Source: Lactarius indigo (lineage: Eukaryota; Basidiomycota; Agaricomycetes; Russulales; Russulaceae). Taken from it: 64,000 bases of DNA. Within the stretch, counting starts at the first letter, position 1; every line of letters starts with the position of its first letter. The stretch is from assembly GCA_025766275.1 (NCBI GenBank), contig JAFKAC010000011.1:930001-994000 (forward strand). The letters are read 5' to 3'. A program made the position numbers and the translations under genes. The notes under the pieces are model-generated. The model was given only the letters and a program-made list of their open reading frames with translations, ran no database searches and was not told the origin of the DNA. This document shows positions 45,417 to 57,885 of this stretch, piece by piece.

Positions 45417-48400
45417 ACCCGTCAGTCTGGGTGAGGGCCCTTCAATGTAATTCTGTAATTGTGACAACGCGCTATCGATCTATGCGAATTCCAGTAACTG
45501 TCCGCACAAATTACCAAACGACTGAAACAAACGCGCTAGTCGACTCCGGCGCTACCGACAACTTCATCCGACCCAGCCTGGCAAAACGGGCTGGTATCCA
45601 GACTCAGCCACTAAACACGCCCCGCAAGATATGGAATATAGATAATACGGAAAACAAAGCTGGGTTAATCACTCATTATGTTAACCTAGAAGTAAAAACA
45701 CGGGGGCAGATAAAGCAAATGACCTTCCTAGTCACCGACCTGGGAAGCGAAGACATGGTACTGGGTTACCCATGGCTCAGCGCATTCGAACCAACTATTA
45801 GTTGGGCCACCGCCACCATGCACCCCGACATGCAGCCGGTAGTACTGGCGACTACCGAGGCGTTACTATCAGCAACGACCGTTCGGGCCCTCATCGTGGC
45901 CGAAAAGGAACACATCGTACGAGAGCTTGAAGAAGAAACGTTCGCTAGGGCCACCACCTCGACGGAACTGGCCGTACAAGCGAAACAACATCAAACGGCA
46001 GCGACGCTCCCTCAAGAATACGCCATGTTCAACAAACTCTTTAACGAGCAAGCCTCGCAACGCTTTCCTCCGGCAAGACCGTGGGATCACGCAATAGACT
46101 TCAAGCCATCTGCGCCGGCCGCCATCGACTGCAAAATCTACCCCATGACCCAAAAAGAAGAGGGCGAGCTCAAGGAATTCCTAGAGGAAAAACTAAAGCA
46201 AGGATATTTACGACCTTCTATTTCCCCGTACGCATCCTCCTTCTTCTTTATTAAAAAGAAGGACGGAAAACTACGCCCGGTACAGGACTACTGAGTCATC
46301 AACTCTCACACCATTCGCAACCAGTATCCGCTACCGCTCATCCAAGACCTCATCCTAGACCTCAGCAACGCCCATATCTACACGAAACTCGACATCCGGT
46401 GGGGTTACAACAACATACGCATTCGCGATGGCGACCAGGAAAAGGCAGCGTTCAAAACCAAATTCGGCCTCTTCGAACCTACAGTCATGTTCTTCGGTCT
46501 CACTAACTCCCCCGCCACCTTCCAGGCCATGATGAATCACATCTATCGCGACACGATAGCGAAGCACGAACGTCTGGGCACCACCATACGTATCTACATG
46601 GACGATATTGGCATCGCCACTCACTTCGATCATAATTTAGGAGCCCACGTCGACGCCGTCCATGACGTGTTACGCGTTGCGGAGGAGCACGACCTCTACT
46701 TCAAGCTCGAGAAGTGCCTGTTCCACCAACCACGGATGGATTACCTGGGGGTAATCCTTGAAAGGGGGGTGACCCGAATGGACCCCGTGAAAATCCAAGG
46801 CATCAAGGACTGGCCGACACCAACGAAAGTCAAAGACGTCCGCTCCTTCCTTGGCTTTTGTAACTTTTACCGACTTTTTATCCGCAGTTTCGCAACTCAC
46901 GCCAAACCCCTCACTAAACTAACACGAAAGGACGAAGAATGGCGGTGGACCGAAGAAGAGGACAAGGCGTTCAATACCCTAAAACGACTCGTGACGGAGG
47001 AACCGGTGCTAGCGCACCCCGTCCTCCAGGATCCGTTCGAATTGGAAGTTGACGCTTCGGGCTACGCGGTGGGAGCCGTCCTACTACAAAAGAAATCTGA
47101 CGGCAAGCGACACCCCATAGGCTACTACTCGGCGACACTCTCTGAAGCCGAAAGAAACTACGATATCTACGACCTAGAGCTGCTCGCGATAGTCAAAGCC
47201 CTGCGAAACTGGCGACCACTCCTCGCAGGTGCCCCCCACAAGATCAAAATCTACTCGGACCACCTAAACCTACAATACTGGAAGTCACCACAAAAGATCA
47301 GCAGACGGGTCGCCAGGGAAGTACTCGAACTTTCTGAATACGACTTCGAGATTCATCACATTAAGGGAAAGAACAATGGAAGGGCAGACGCCCTGTCAAG
47401 ACGACCGGACTACGACCAAGGAATCGAAGACAACAGCGAAGTAGTGGTCCTACCTCCCGAAGTCTTTGTACGAACCCTTAACACCGCGCGTACCTTCATC
47501 GCGAACCCAAACCTACTGCAACCGCGTCACCAGCAAGACGAAGAAGTGATCAAGATGTGGGTCGACCCTCATCACCTCAAGAAAATACAAGGAGAATGGT
47601 ACAAGGACGGCAGGTTCGTAATCACAGGACCTGCATCAACCCAAAGAGTGCTGATACACGACCATCACGACTTGCCGGTACATGGTCACCCGGGAATTGC
47701 GAAAACTCAACGCATCCTGGAGAGACATTACTGGTGGCCGCGACTTCGGAGGGACGTATACGAATACGTACAAGGCTGCGCAGAATGCCAGAGAAACAAA
47801 GTCAACACGAGGCCCATACGGGCCGCGCTGCATCCCATCACGCCAATACTGGAAGCCATGCCATTCCACACAGTGGTGATAGACTTCATCACCAAACTCC
47901 CTACTTCCAAGGGGTATGACAGCATACTAACTGTCACGGATCACGACTGCAGCAAGGCCTCCGTCTTTATCCCATGTCGAGAAGAGATTACCGCAGAAGA
48001 AATGGCGACTTTGTATGTCGCCCAAGTGTTCAAACGCTTCGGGTTGCCACGCAAAATAATAAGCGACCGCGACCCCCGTTTCACGTCCAAGTTCACCAGA
48101 GAGGTATGCCGCATTCTGGGAATTCAACAGAACATATCGACCGCATATCATCCGCGTACCGACGGACAATCCGAACGAACTAACCAGTGGCTGGAACAAT
48201 ACCTACGCTTCTGGGTAAATGAGCGGCAAGATAACTGGGCAGCTTATCTACCAATCGCCGAATTCGCGCACAACAATTGGCCACATGAACACACCAAGGA
48301 GTCGCCGTTCCAACTTCTGATGGGATACAACCCGCAAGCGGACTGGACGGATAAGCCATCCCCCATTCCCCTCGCAACTGCGCGGCTAACACAGCTGAAG

Positions 48401-50125
48401 GAAGCTAGAGACAACGCCCAACGCCTCATAAGGAAGGCACAAGAGTCATGGGTGCGCAACAGAGATACGCCCAAGTTCAGTATCAACGACCTTGTGTGGC
48501 TTGAGGGCAAGCATCTTCGGACCAATCAGCCCACGGCAAAATTAGCGGCGCGACGCCACGGACCCTTCCGGGTGATACAGGTGATGTCCCCCTACAACTA
48601 TAGATTGGAACTTCCCACGCAGTGGAGCATCCACCCAGTGTTCCACATCGATCTTCTCACCCCGTACAAGCAAACTCCCTTACACGGGGAAAGCTTCACA
48701 CGACCACCGCCAGAACTGATAGATGGGGAAGAAGAATACGAAGTGGAGGCCATTCTGGACTCTCGGCATTTCGGCAGAGGAAGACGCCTCCAATATCTCA
48801 TCAAATGGAAGGGGTACCCGGATTCGGAGAATCAGTGGGTCAACAAGGACGACGTCTTTGCGCCGGAAGCACTTCGTCTGTATCAGGAAACGCAGACTCA
48901 CGGTAAAAGGGATAAAGTGGGACGCGTTCGAACAGAGGACAGTCATCCCCTCTTCCTTCGCTCCACCACTACTCTCATGCCCACTTCCCCACTGCGACAT
49001 GTCACGCAAGCACAGCTCCTCGACTCCCTCGCAGAGGACGCCCGCGCCCTCTTGGCCGACGACGACGCCACCGAAATTCCCAACACTCAGCTCACACCAT
49101 GGACGCCTCTTACACCAGCAGAGGGGCCCATCACCGCGCAAGAATGGGCCAACGTGGTCACCAGATTCCCAGACCCAACAACTACCCCCGACGACGACCG
49201 AGCCGTCGTCCACGTCTTCCGAAGCGATAACGGTGAGCGCGAACCCTTCGCCGCTATCCCCCCAAGCGACGACCTCATCGGCGTTCGCGGAGTTTTCCCG
49301 AGCAACAACCAGCATTCAAGCGCTGATGGAGTACGAGTTGGAGGGGTGGAAGAGAGTAGCAGCAGCATGGCAGAAGGAGCAGTTGGACTCGGCAGCGGCC
49401 CGACTGAAGGAGATGCGCGAGCGACGGCAGCGATGGCGGCAGCTGAGGCTGGCCATGACGACGAAGATTATTACCCGGCGAGACACACCTTCCTTCGAAC
49501 GAAACGCGACCCTGATAATCCCCTCGTCACGCCCTGGCTCGTCTACTCCAACGGGTCCCCCATGTATCGAGGACGTGTGCGCGTGCCTGGTGCCGCCGAT
49601 CACCGTCCATTCACCGCCGCCGAGGACCCCGCGCATGTCATTGCGCCTGAAGGGTTCCGGTCGAACCGATGACCCCATCACATTCGATACCCCATCACCG
49701 GGCCAGACGGAGTAGAGAGGGACGCGTCGCATGTCCAAATCATCGGAGGGGCGGACCCACTCATATTAGGGGTCATACCAGGCTCACCACACGTCTATGG
49801 TAAGCCCTTCTACGCCGAACCCCACGTATCCGCCGCGCTCCGCCCCACGTACCCGCACGAGGACCTTGTCGTCTTCGAAGCGGACAAGATCACCGACCGC
49901 GCGCTCAATCGTATCAACGATGAGTCGCTCACCGCAGAAGTCACGCGCTTCCGCGCGGCCAGCTATGAGCTGGACCGACTTCGGGCGCGGGTGAGTCAGC
50001 TCCGCGCAATGATCGAATGTGCGCAAGATGACCGCTGCGACGCCATCTACCGGCTGGAGCGCGCCACCGCGTTGGAGCGTATCACTGACGAGCAACTCAC
50101 CTGGCCGCCGCGCGACTTTCGGTGA
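45405..50125 (+). CDS. element 1 Pol (protease-RT-RNase H-integrase-chromodomain), two TGA interruptions
   Basis: Polyprotein in the minus-one frame to gag. Order: aspartic protease (ALVDSGATDNF, about 45535), reverse transcriptase with YMDD at about 46596, RNase H (EVDASGYAVGAVLL, about 47046), integrase zinc region (about 47656-47805) and catalytic core (VVIDFITKLP, then SDRDPRFTS and TDGQSER), chromodomain at about 48730-48890 (YEVEAILDSRH through LIKWKGYP), then a C-terminal extension of roughly 400 codons ending in a coiled-coil-like stretch. TGA codons interrupt at 46292-46294 (after RPVQDY) and 49670-49672 (after SNR). In elements 2 and 3 the same places hold arginine codons. The chromodomain places it among the chromoviruses, which tend to insert in heterochromatin. 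Confidence 0.9.
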
Positions 50126-50142
50126 GCCTGGGGTCTCACGCT

Positions 50143-50156
50143 AAAAGAGGAGGTGA
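50143..50156 (+). other. element 1 polypurine tract
   Basis: AAAAGAGGAGGTGA directly before the 3' LTR, priming plus-strand DNA synthesis. The same kind of tract precedes the 3' LTR of element 3. Confidence 0.7.
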
Positions 50157-50671
50157 TGTTACGTTTCGACTCGGACCCTTACTGTACTGGTTGTCACTAC
50201 AGCGGTAAGGTATATTAGTGACGGACTTACCTACGATAGCGCGGCGATACGAGTACGATAGGAGATTGTACGATGATTGCTGACTGAGGACTGCGCCACT
50301 AATACTAGTAGTAGTAGTATTAGGGTTCGAGCTATTTACGCGACACGTTGGACGCTACTATACTGTGACTCATAGCAGCGCTTCTAAGCCTGCTAGTTTG
50401 TGTATTTAAACTGTCTTGTGAAGACCAAGATACGCCATCTTGGTCTTCTTGAATCGCCACTTGTTTCTTCTTCTATCTCTTCCTCGCGTCTTCATTCGAA
50501 GAGTAGACTGTCTCGCCCGTGACTATCGTGTTTGACTTGCCAGTGTACCTTCGAGTATTCACTAAGGCAGGAACTTGGACCTTCGCATCTTCAAGTAGGC
50601 AAAGTCGTGATACCGCTAAGTTGTTACCGCTACACGCGCTCAAGTCGAGCTAACGTCGTGGCGACGTTACA
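50157..50671 (+). repeat. element 1 3' LTR
   Basis: 515 bp, copy of 42843-43357 with one difference seen. Followed by the ACGAT target copy. Confidence 0.93.
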
Positions 50672-53609
50672 ACGATGGTGTCTTCAGCACGCGTTGTAGT
50701 TTCCGAAGTAATATGATATTTGTCGAACTAACAAGGTAATATCGGTAAAAACAATTGGGTGTTAAAAAAAATCACGTACCACTTCCTCAAGCTCCTTCAT
50801 AGCAGCGGCATGTTGTTCGTGATCCCATCGGACTCGGAAATATAGATCCTTGAGATTCGGATTGAGAACTGGCGTAGTCAGCTCAAAATCAAGAAAGAGC
50901 ACAAACGCGAGAACTCACCGACACATATGAAATAAGTGACACGTGACCCTTCGACACGAGCATACCATTTGCGAAGATTTTTGAGTCCTTCGTTCAGCGT
51001 GTCCTTCAGCTCGTGGTATTGAATGTGATTGGCCATGGTTTCCCAATTTTTGATGAGAAACTTGAAAGTTGAGAGGACATGCCAAACGGTCGGGGTGTGC
51101 TCTTTCGAGAACGTCTGCTGAGCGTCGGACAGCTCCTGGTGGAGCATGAATAATAACAAGAAGGCAACAATTGGAAGAAAAAAACACACACTCTTATTGA
51201 ATATTTGATTTTGGCGAGCCGTTCCCAGTCTTTCTGGGTCAACTGAAAGTCGGTGTAGCTCCGCTGCCCAGTCAAGCTTGGGACTTGGTCGTTCGCATCT
51301 GCGAGCAGAATGAATTGATCGATTCCCTGTAGGAAATAGGTGTCAGTGATTGAGATGATGAAAACATGACACGTACCAATCGTAGCTTGAGAAACCGGTC
51401 GAGGAAGCTGTAGAGGGATCCCCAGCGAGTTCGGATCCACATGATAAGTTCCAAGGGCACAGTCCCAACTTGAATGCAGGTCTCTCTGAAGTAGGCTCTG
51501 GCCTGCGGCGATTTATGAATCTGCAGTGCAACGCACACACATTAGCGCAAACGCAAGTCTGATGTGGAAGGAACTTGCCTGTTTGACCAAGGCGACTGCT
51601 TTTCCCAGTGAATTACCTGAGTCGAAGACTTCCTCGTCCTCGTCCTCATCCTCATTGTCATTAGGATCCTCCAGGTCTGGCCCGGTGAAAGTGTTCCTAT
51701 AAATGGTGTCAGAGCCCAGACCTGGCGCAACCTTCTGTATGAAGTGCTTCGCTGCGAGGTGGAGCGAGTGCTCCATGCACCTGAGAGTTCAATTAGAAAG
51801 CGTTTGGGAATACCTGGATGTACCAGGACTTACAACATATCATGTTCCACGGCGCTCCATCCGTCTTCTGTAGCAGCAAGCTTGTTCTGGAGCACGCGAA
51901 TGGTTGTCCGATTAACGGCTGCCCCATCACTGGTAAACCAGCCGATCTATGCGGGTTCTGAGTGAGTTACAAGATGAGAGAGACAATGAAAGCGTCACCT
52001 TGCCATGAAGCCCGTAGCTGTCTAGCGTACAAGCCAGGATGTCGGCCATATTCTTACCCGTGTGCCTACCCTTGATTTCCTCGAATATGAGTTGTTCACG
52101 CCCGAGGCGCCACATGTGCGGTTGATCTGCTGGTGTGTCTATATAATGGGCTGTGACGGATAAATAAGGGTCGCCAGGTTCCGAGGTCCACGCGTCAAAA
52201 GTGAACGATATCTTGCCGGGGGCTCTCTTCATGTTCTCGCGCATTCTTCCCTGTGCGATGTGAACGTGTCTAAGTACCTCGGTGCGAATTGTGTTGTGGG
52301 AGGGTATGTCCTTCTCCAAAAGAGAAGGCCGACAGAACTTGAGGAGGCGGCGAAAAGTGCCGCGCTCGACCAACAAGAATGCCTGAAGGTGAAAGGAGAT
52401 CAGAATATATGGCATCATAATGTCCGTAATCACTCACCTCGTCTTCACAGACAATAAGTTCAATGATGTGGTCAAGTAAACCTGCGGTCGTAAATGGAGG
52501 GACCTTTGGTTCGCGAGTGACCACACCATCTAAACTTGTCTGGGTGAGGCTACACGAAATGTGAACCGATCGTGTAGTGAATATAAGATAGCAGCGACGT
52601 ACCTGCTGCTGCGTGATATGAACTGATCGTCAAGTGAATATAGGATAACAGCGACGTACCTGCTGCTGCGTGAACTAGCAGGAAGGCGAGAGAGGGCGCG
52701 GGGATGTGGCTGGATGCCAAGCACTTTGCAGCGTTTGCGATACAGGTCCACATGATGCCTAAAAGGATCAGAAGATTGCGTGAATAGAGAGTAGTAATTT
52801 ACCTTGCAATATGCATCCGCAAAGAGCTCGTGCTTCCTGTCAATATGCACGAGTTCCGGTTGATCGAGAGATCCTTCCTTCAAATAACTTCAGCGAAGGA
52901 AAACAGGAAAATGAAATAAAAATACTCACTCACAGATCGTGCACACGTGTGCATCGGAGATCTTGCCTGTGACCGGGTGCTTATACTCCTTTTTTCGATT
53001 AAAGATAAGGCAGATGTCTGCCGTAGGGTTTTGTTTCAGTTTGAAGTTCAGGGCCTAACCGATCGATGAGAATATGTACAGAGATGTGAGTAGGGGACAT
53101 ACCTCATGGTCCGCATCTGCCATCGCCCTGATAGACTCGTAGTCGCCGGTGGACGCAAGGTTGCCCACATCTTGTGGCTCCATGGAAGCATCACTGTCAG
53201 GCACATTGGACAGATCATTCATGTCGTGTGTTGGCACCACGGAACTGTCGTCGTCGTCGTCGCCGTCGTCGCCGTCGTATGATGAGGCATCGTCCATATC
53301 AACACTGATCTTGCGTGCGATGCGCTGATCTTCAGTAGACACACTTGGGGCCTTGCGTTTAGAACCTGGCTTGACACCTCTCGCCACTGCAGAACCCAAA
53401 GATGCCTCGGCCTCGGCTGCCTCAAGAGCTCGCCGAGATGGGCAATGAGCACGTCCTGATCGCCTAGCGCTGACAACAGAACCACCCAAGCTCTGAGAAG
53501 GAAATGGGATCGACTCATCTGCGTCGAATGTCCAAGTCATCTCCGAGGCATCTTTCAAGGATCCATTGGGTCGGACGGCATGACCCAGATCTTCCGTGTT
53601 CGAGGACAT
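50672..53609 (-). pseudogene. hAT transposase, N-terminal and catalytic part
   Basis: Exons 53609-53103, 53054-52930, 52877-52803, 52758-52660, 52549-52438, 52382-51999, 51946-51834, 51780-51579, 51520-51377, 51326-51192, 51135-50919, 50868-50780, 50727-50672. With the distal part (42842-42300, target copy counted once) the coding length is 2742 nt, 913 residues, with no internal stop. Features: an acidic N-terminus, a BED zinc finger (VCTIC with LRMHIARHH), catalytic blocks SFTFDAWTS and FTSDGAAVN, CMEHSLHLAAKHF, and TRWGSLYSFLDR. The intron after 51579 has a GC donor (GCAAGT). Exon 4 has a second possible donor 57 nt further on. The gene was open until element 1 entered exon 13, so it is broken by insertion only. 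Confidence 0.9.
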
Positions 53610-54049
53610 GGTCTGAAAGGTGAGTTGGTCGTCGTAGGGACATACCTGGTTTTTATCCTTTTTGCCCCCTCATATCTGTACGTTAATGTTGCAGAGGTGA
53701 AGACATGAAGAGCCCTAGTGGTGAGGTGGTGAGAGGACAGCGCGTAATGGATCCAAAAAAAAGACAGAGGACAACCCGTCGGCCTGACACGTGACTGGGC
53801 TTCCCAGATCTGCATTGAGTCATGTTTCATCTATTTTTCCCATCACTCGCTTCGATTTTCAACAAGCTTTCTTTCCTTCCCCCACCATTGTCTCGCCTCT
53901 GGTTGCTCCTTCTCTCCTCGTCAGATGCCCAACCGCTCCGACGTTATTGGCTGTTCTCGACCACCTACACCATAGCCGACAATACCTTGGTTGAAACATC
54001 GTCAAGGGTCCCGCATCAAAACATTCCCCTCCATTCTGTCTTGCGGGCT

Positions 54050-54260
54050 GTCGTCAAGGGTCTCGCCTTTGGGCCGTCGTCAAGGGTCCTGCCTCAGAAC
54101 ATTCTCCTCCATCCTCTGTCCTGCAGGCCTTGTTATTGCATACACCTTTGTCGGCCGATGACCGCCTGTTTGTCTGGAAAAAGGTGCACCATGATCTTCT
54201 CATTTTCTCTCTTCCTCTCTCACTCCGACTTCAACTAGTGTCATGTCAACACTGTTTCAT
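54050..54260 (+). repeat. inverted duplicate inside hAT, right copy
   Basis: Partner of 41860-42120 in opposite orientation. Within it a GTCGTCAAGGGTC word is repeated three times (about 53998, 54049 and 54075). Confidence 0.55.
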
Positions 54261-54362
54261 GGAACACACTGTAGTCGGCAAAAGGTTTGAATTCGCCTGT
54301 CGTACTATCTATGCACAGGGTTGGCCATTACTCTCTCCAGCCGCTCCTGTCGTTCTGTTCCT

Positions 54363-55035
54363 TTACGTGCGTGAGCGCTTCCAGTCCCCCTCCGGCAGCG
54401 GGGCGTTACTCATCATGGCGGCGACCCTCTTTCTAGGTTTGGTATGTTTTTGGGCTTCGTCGCTGTCAGGCTTGTCTTTATGGACATCCCCTAAGACAAA
54501 ACCGGTGTTGGTGCTGTCACCGGTGTTAGCCTGGCCTGAAGCCTGTATATCCGCTCTCCAGTTGGCCCGGGTGTTGGGCCCCTCCGGTACTAGTAGGGTG
54601 GTATTGCACCGCTTGAGGCCTTTAGTGCTGGATACAGCAGCAAGGGTGAAGTCCGAGTATTCAGTCTCATCATCCGAGCATTCAGTCTCGTCGTCCGAGT
54701 CTTCGGCCTCATCGTCACTGCTCTGAGACTCGCCTGGACAGCTCGTGACACTGCCGTCCCCGAGGTCGCCCATCATGCCTGTGGTAGGTCTAGCTTCATA
54801 AGTCATTTTACGCTAGTAGGCCGATTACTCGCACTTACTCTGTGTCAGGTTCGGTTTCGCCAGTATCCAAGACCCTGAAAGATTTCATGTACATTGAAAC
54901 GCTGCTCAGGCTGGGAAGTTGAATCCCCACCGCTGATCTTGTTGCTGACTTAGGACCTCCCTCAGTTGTTGCAATCTGCACAATGGCCACCTGACGCTTT
55001 GCGTCGGCATCTGATAGATGTTTCCCAACAGGCAT
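54363..55035 (-). CDS. second hAT-borne gene, acidic protein of unknown function
   Basis: Two minus-strand exons, 55035-54839 and 54789-54363, joined by an intron with GTAAGTGC donor and CTAG acceptor, give 207 residues. The N-terminal part (MPVGKHLSDADAKRQVAIVQ) is mixed. The middle is highly acidic with repeated SDDE-type units (EDSDDETECSDDETEYSD). The C-terminus is basic (KHTKPRKRVAAMM, ending KRSRT). It has the same orientation as the transposase and lies upstream of it, inside the element. Some hAT-like elements carry accessory genes, but I do not recognise this one, and the start codon could be further upstream. No known domain or signal peptide is seen. Confidence 0.45.
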
Positions 55036-57770
55036 GCCGGAGGAGACTCGGGGAGGTTGAAAGATGCGTGGCGTAGGGAAAAGAAAAAAAAAACAAAGGT
55101 ACATCTGTTTCCACCGTCGATAATTCGATTTTCTTATGATACCGCTCGCAATCCCGTGTGTCGCACAATTGAGTCGGAAGCACCATGACTTCCAGTGTTT
55201 CGATTCTTTATGCAACCATCGAAGACACCGGACAGATGTTTGCCTCGGCAGCCTCACACCCCCTTTACGTCCTTACAGACGCTCTTCGTGTATCGTGTAT
55301 TCGTGTTTCTCTGCTTATTTGACCACTACACACAATCCTGTCGTCGTCCCTCCCTGCTGGCTCATGTATGTATTGATCACTACAAGACCTCCGACACACT
55401 TGATTCCGACATTTGAGCTTGGCGGAGTAGGCTCAACATCACATTCAGAGTTCAGACATCTTCCGTCAAGGGTTCTGTCCAAAGTGGGACTCTATTCCGA
55501 TGGATCCTTGGACATGTTAGTTTATGGCATCCGGAGACAAGGACCAGTTACCGGAAGTACGTCCATCTACAAGAACAGCAAATTTAGAAGTCTGCATGAG
55601 ATCGTATTCGCTCGAACTCACATTTGCACGATTGTCAAGCCAAAGAGGCTACCGGTTTAATAAGTAGCTGCATGGAAGCACCCAAGCAGGACTCACGTAG
55701 TACTGATGAGTAGCCCGGTGGCCCCGACAAAAGCCACTCCGAAGGAAATGTCAACGACAGACAGGCCAAGCATGGTGTGAAGCTGTACTTTCAAGGGATA
55801 TGGAATACCTCACCAAGAAAAGTTTGACTTACAATGAACATAAACTGGTGGCATGGTGCTAATGGCCGAGAAAGGCGGACGTTGGACAGGCGACTCTGAA
55901 CGGCTGAAACTGAGTGGTTTCAAGCCTACTACAGTACATAAGGGCTGCGGTGCCCAACGTAAAGTTGATGTTCGATGTTCAGCTGCCACCAGGAGACGCG
56001 GCAGCGGTGGCACTTCCGAGTCTGATGTACGTCACGCGGACAGTGCGACACTCGGACAGGGTTGTGAGTTGTGACAAAACGAGCCGAATACTTAGTGTAG
56101 TAATGGACCGAGTGTATGGCGTCGTAACTACTGTGTATCCCTGGGGTCCAACAATCAATCAGCTAAAAGCTGCAATCGTCGACGGGTAGAGACACAGACC
56201 CCCCACACTACACCTCTTCCGCGCTCTGAGAGTCACCTCCAACATGCCTGTTGATGTGTCCATCAATGGCCGATGCGCACCCCTGCCGAATACACCACAC
56301 TACAGTCAGTCACAGGGTCAACCTCGTCTAGGAGATGAACCGGATATGCACCCATGTCCCTGCATCATGGTGATCACCAGGGTGATCTGGGTGCCCGTGA
56401 CTGGTAATGTCGTGACCCACCATACGCAAGTGTAAATACACGCATGGTGACGCCACCTCTGGGTGGAGTACACCATGTATGGTGTGCGGACATCAGCCCT
56501 TGGTCCAAAATCAGTCTCACTGTACCCACAAAACCCGTCAATAGACTTGAAAGTGTAAAAACATCCAATACGATACCATTAACCATCCTTGATCATCAGA
56601 GAACACGTCTAAGATGTTGCAAGTGCCCAGGCGTGATGCGGCGCAAGTGGGCGCGCAGGCTTCCGCGGGGCAAGAGATGTCGTATGTAGTTCCGTGGCAG
56701 TTGTGGCCGCGCCCGTGTTGAATAGCTAAGCCCGCACACGAGTGCTGCAGGGTCGGTAAAGGGAATGGTGAGCGACATGGAGCCCCGCTGGATTGGGTGG
56801 TTGCAGGTGATCGGAAACAATCGTGCATGCTTCCGCACAATGCAAGACTTCACAGACGTGGGTGCCTTGGTCGTAGACGCGTCATGCGCAATTTCCTAAG
56901 GCCGCGCGCAAGTGTGGCGAGATCGGGAATATGAACAGTGGGCTATGGTCAATAGTGATCGGAAATGGTCATGCACGCTTCCGCAGGACGCGAAACTTCG
57001 CGGAGATAGCCTCCTCGGTCTTTGATGGGTCGCGCTAGAGTCGGTAAGGCCGCGCGTGGGTGCGGCACGCTGGGGAAACCGGGGAACGCGAGGGGAAACG
57101 CTAAAAAGTCGAAATGTGCAAAGAGCCCTGGGGGCGCTAAGGACAGTCAGGACGAAAATGGAAAACGTTCGAAATGTCCTAAGGACGCTAAGTGCTAAGC
57201 ATGCTATCGTAAGCAAAGGCCTGGGTGCACGTATCTTAGGGGTCTCGTGGTGGGGCCTGTGGTGGCCGTTGTGGCGAGTTGCCAGGTATCTGTGCGAGTG
57301 CGCTGTTAAAAGGTAAGCCATTACCAGTACTTATGCGAGGGGTGACTTATGTGAATTAAATTGAAGTGTCACCGAAGGCACGAAGGGCTGCGGCGCCCTT
57401 GCACTGTATGGGCCACTGACATCTGTGGGTACTGGGTGACGGGAGAGCAGGGCGATGGGGGAGGAAAGACATTTGAACGTGGTGTCGGAGGTGGGGAAAG
57501 AGTAACCAGAAGGGCCGATGCGATATGTGTCAACCAAGGAAGAGGGAATTGAAAAGTACAATACATACCTTTTTGCGGTCGGAAAGTGTGAGCGTGAGCG
57601 TTGACTGACTAGCAGGCGTGGAACATCACGAGTCAGTCTCATGAAACGACCTTATTTGGTCACCCAAACTTGCTGCCTAGACGAAGTTGCTGCATGTACA
57701 CCTCAGCGAGATGAGAGTTAAGGATAAGAGTCCGAACGTGTTTGGACGCGTTCACGTGTGGTTCAGCAGA
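55036..57770. other. hAT internal region without recognised gene
   Basis: Several open frames below 180 codons on both strands, for example 55136-55660 plus and 56896-57321 minus, with no known domain. Two imperfect units containing GATCGGAAA and a CATGC(T/A)TTCCGCA-type block occur near 56808-56840 and 56959-56990. The direct repeat partner of 41430-41690 lies at about 57430-57640. Confidence 0.4.
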
Positions 57771-57885
57771 ATCTGAGTTTCGCTGAACCCCGAACGGAAC
57801 CGTCGGTCCGGTTCAGGACAGACGGCCGAACCCGAACCTGAAATTGGGTCTGGTTCAGTTAGGTTCGGGTCCAAACCAAAGTTCA

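Larger units (their letters stand above)
42843..50671 (+). mobile_element. Ty3/gypsy chromovirus, element 1
   Basis: Full-length LTR retrotransposon of 7829 bp with LTRs 42843-43357 and 50157-50671, 5-bp target duplication ACGAT, primer-binding region right after the 5' LTR, gag, pol with a chromodomain, and a polypurine tract before the 3' LTR. It is inserted in exon 13 of the hAT transposase in the opposite orientation. Nearly identical LTRs mean a very recent insertion. Two TGA codons in pol and a GTG in place of the gag start suggest that this copy is not autonomous. Confidence 0.93.

Noticed and set aside
49784..50095. Minus-strand frame at the end of element 1 and its plus-strand counterpart at 63412-63741
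   Set aside because: Antisense shadows of the conserved pol extension.
54130..54726. 198-codon plus-strand frame in the hAT
   Set aside because: It is antisense to the acidic minus-strand gene, and its Ser-rich end is the shadow of the acidic repeats. The minus-strand gene has better splice signals.
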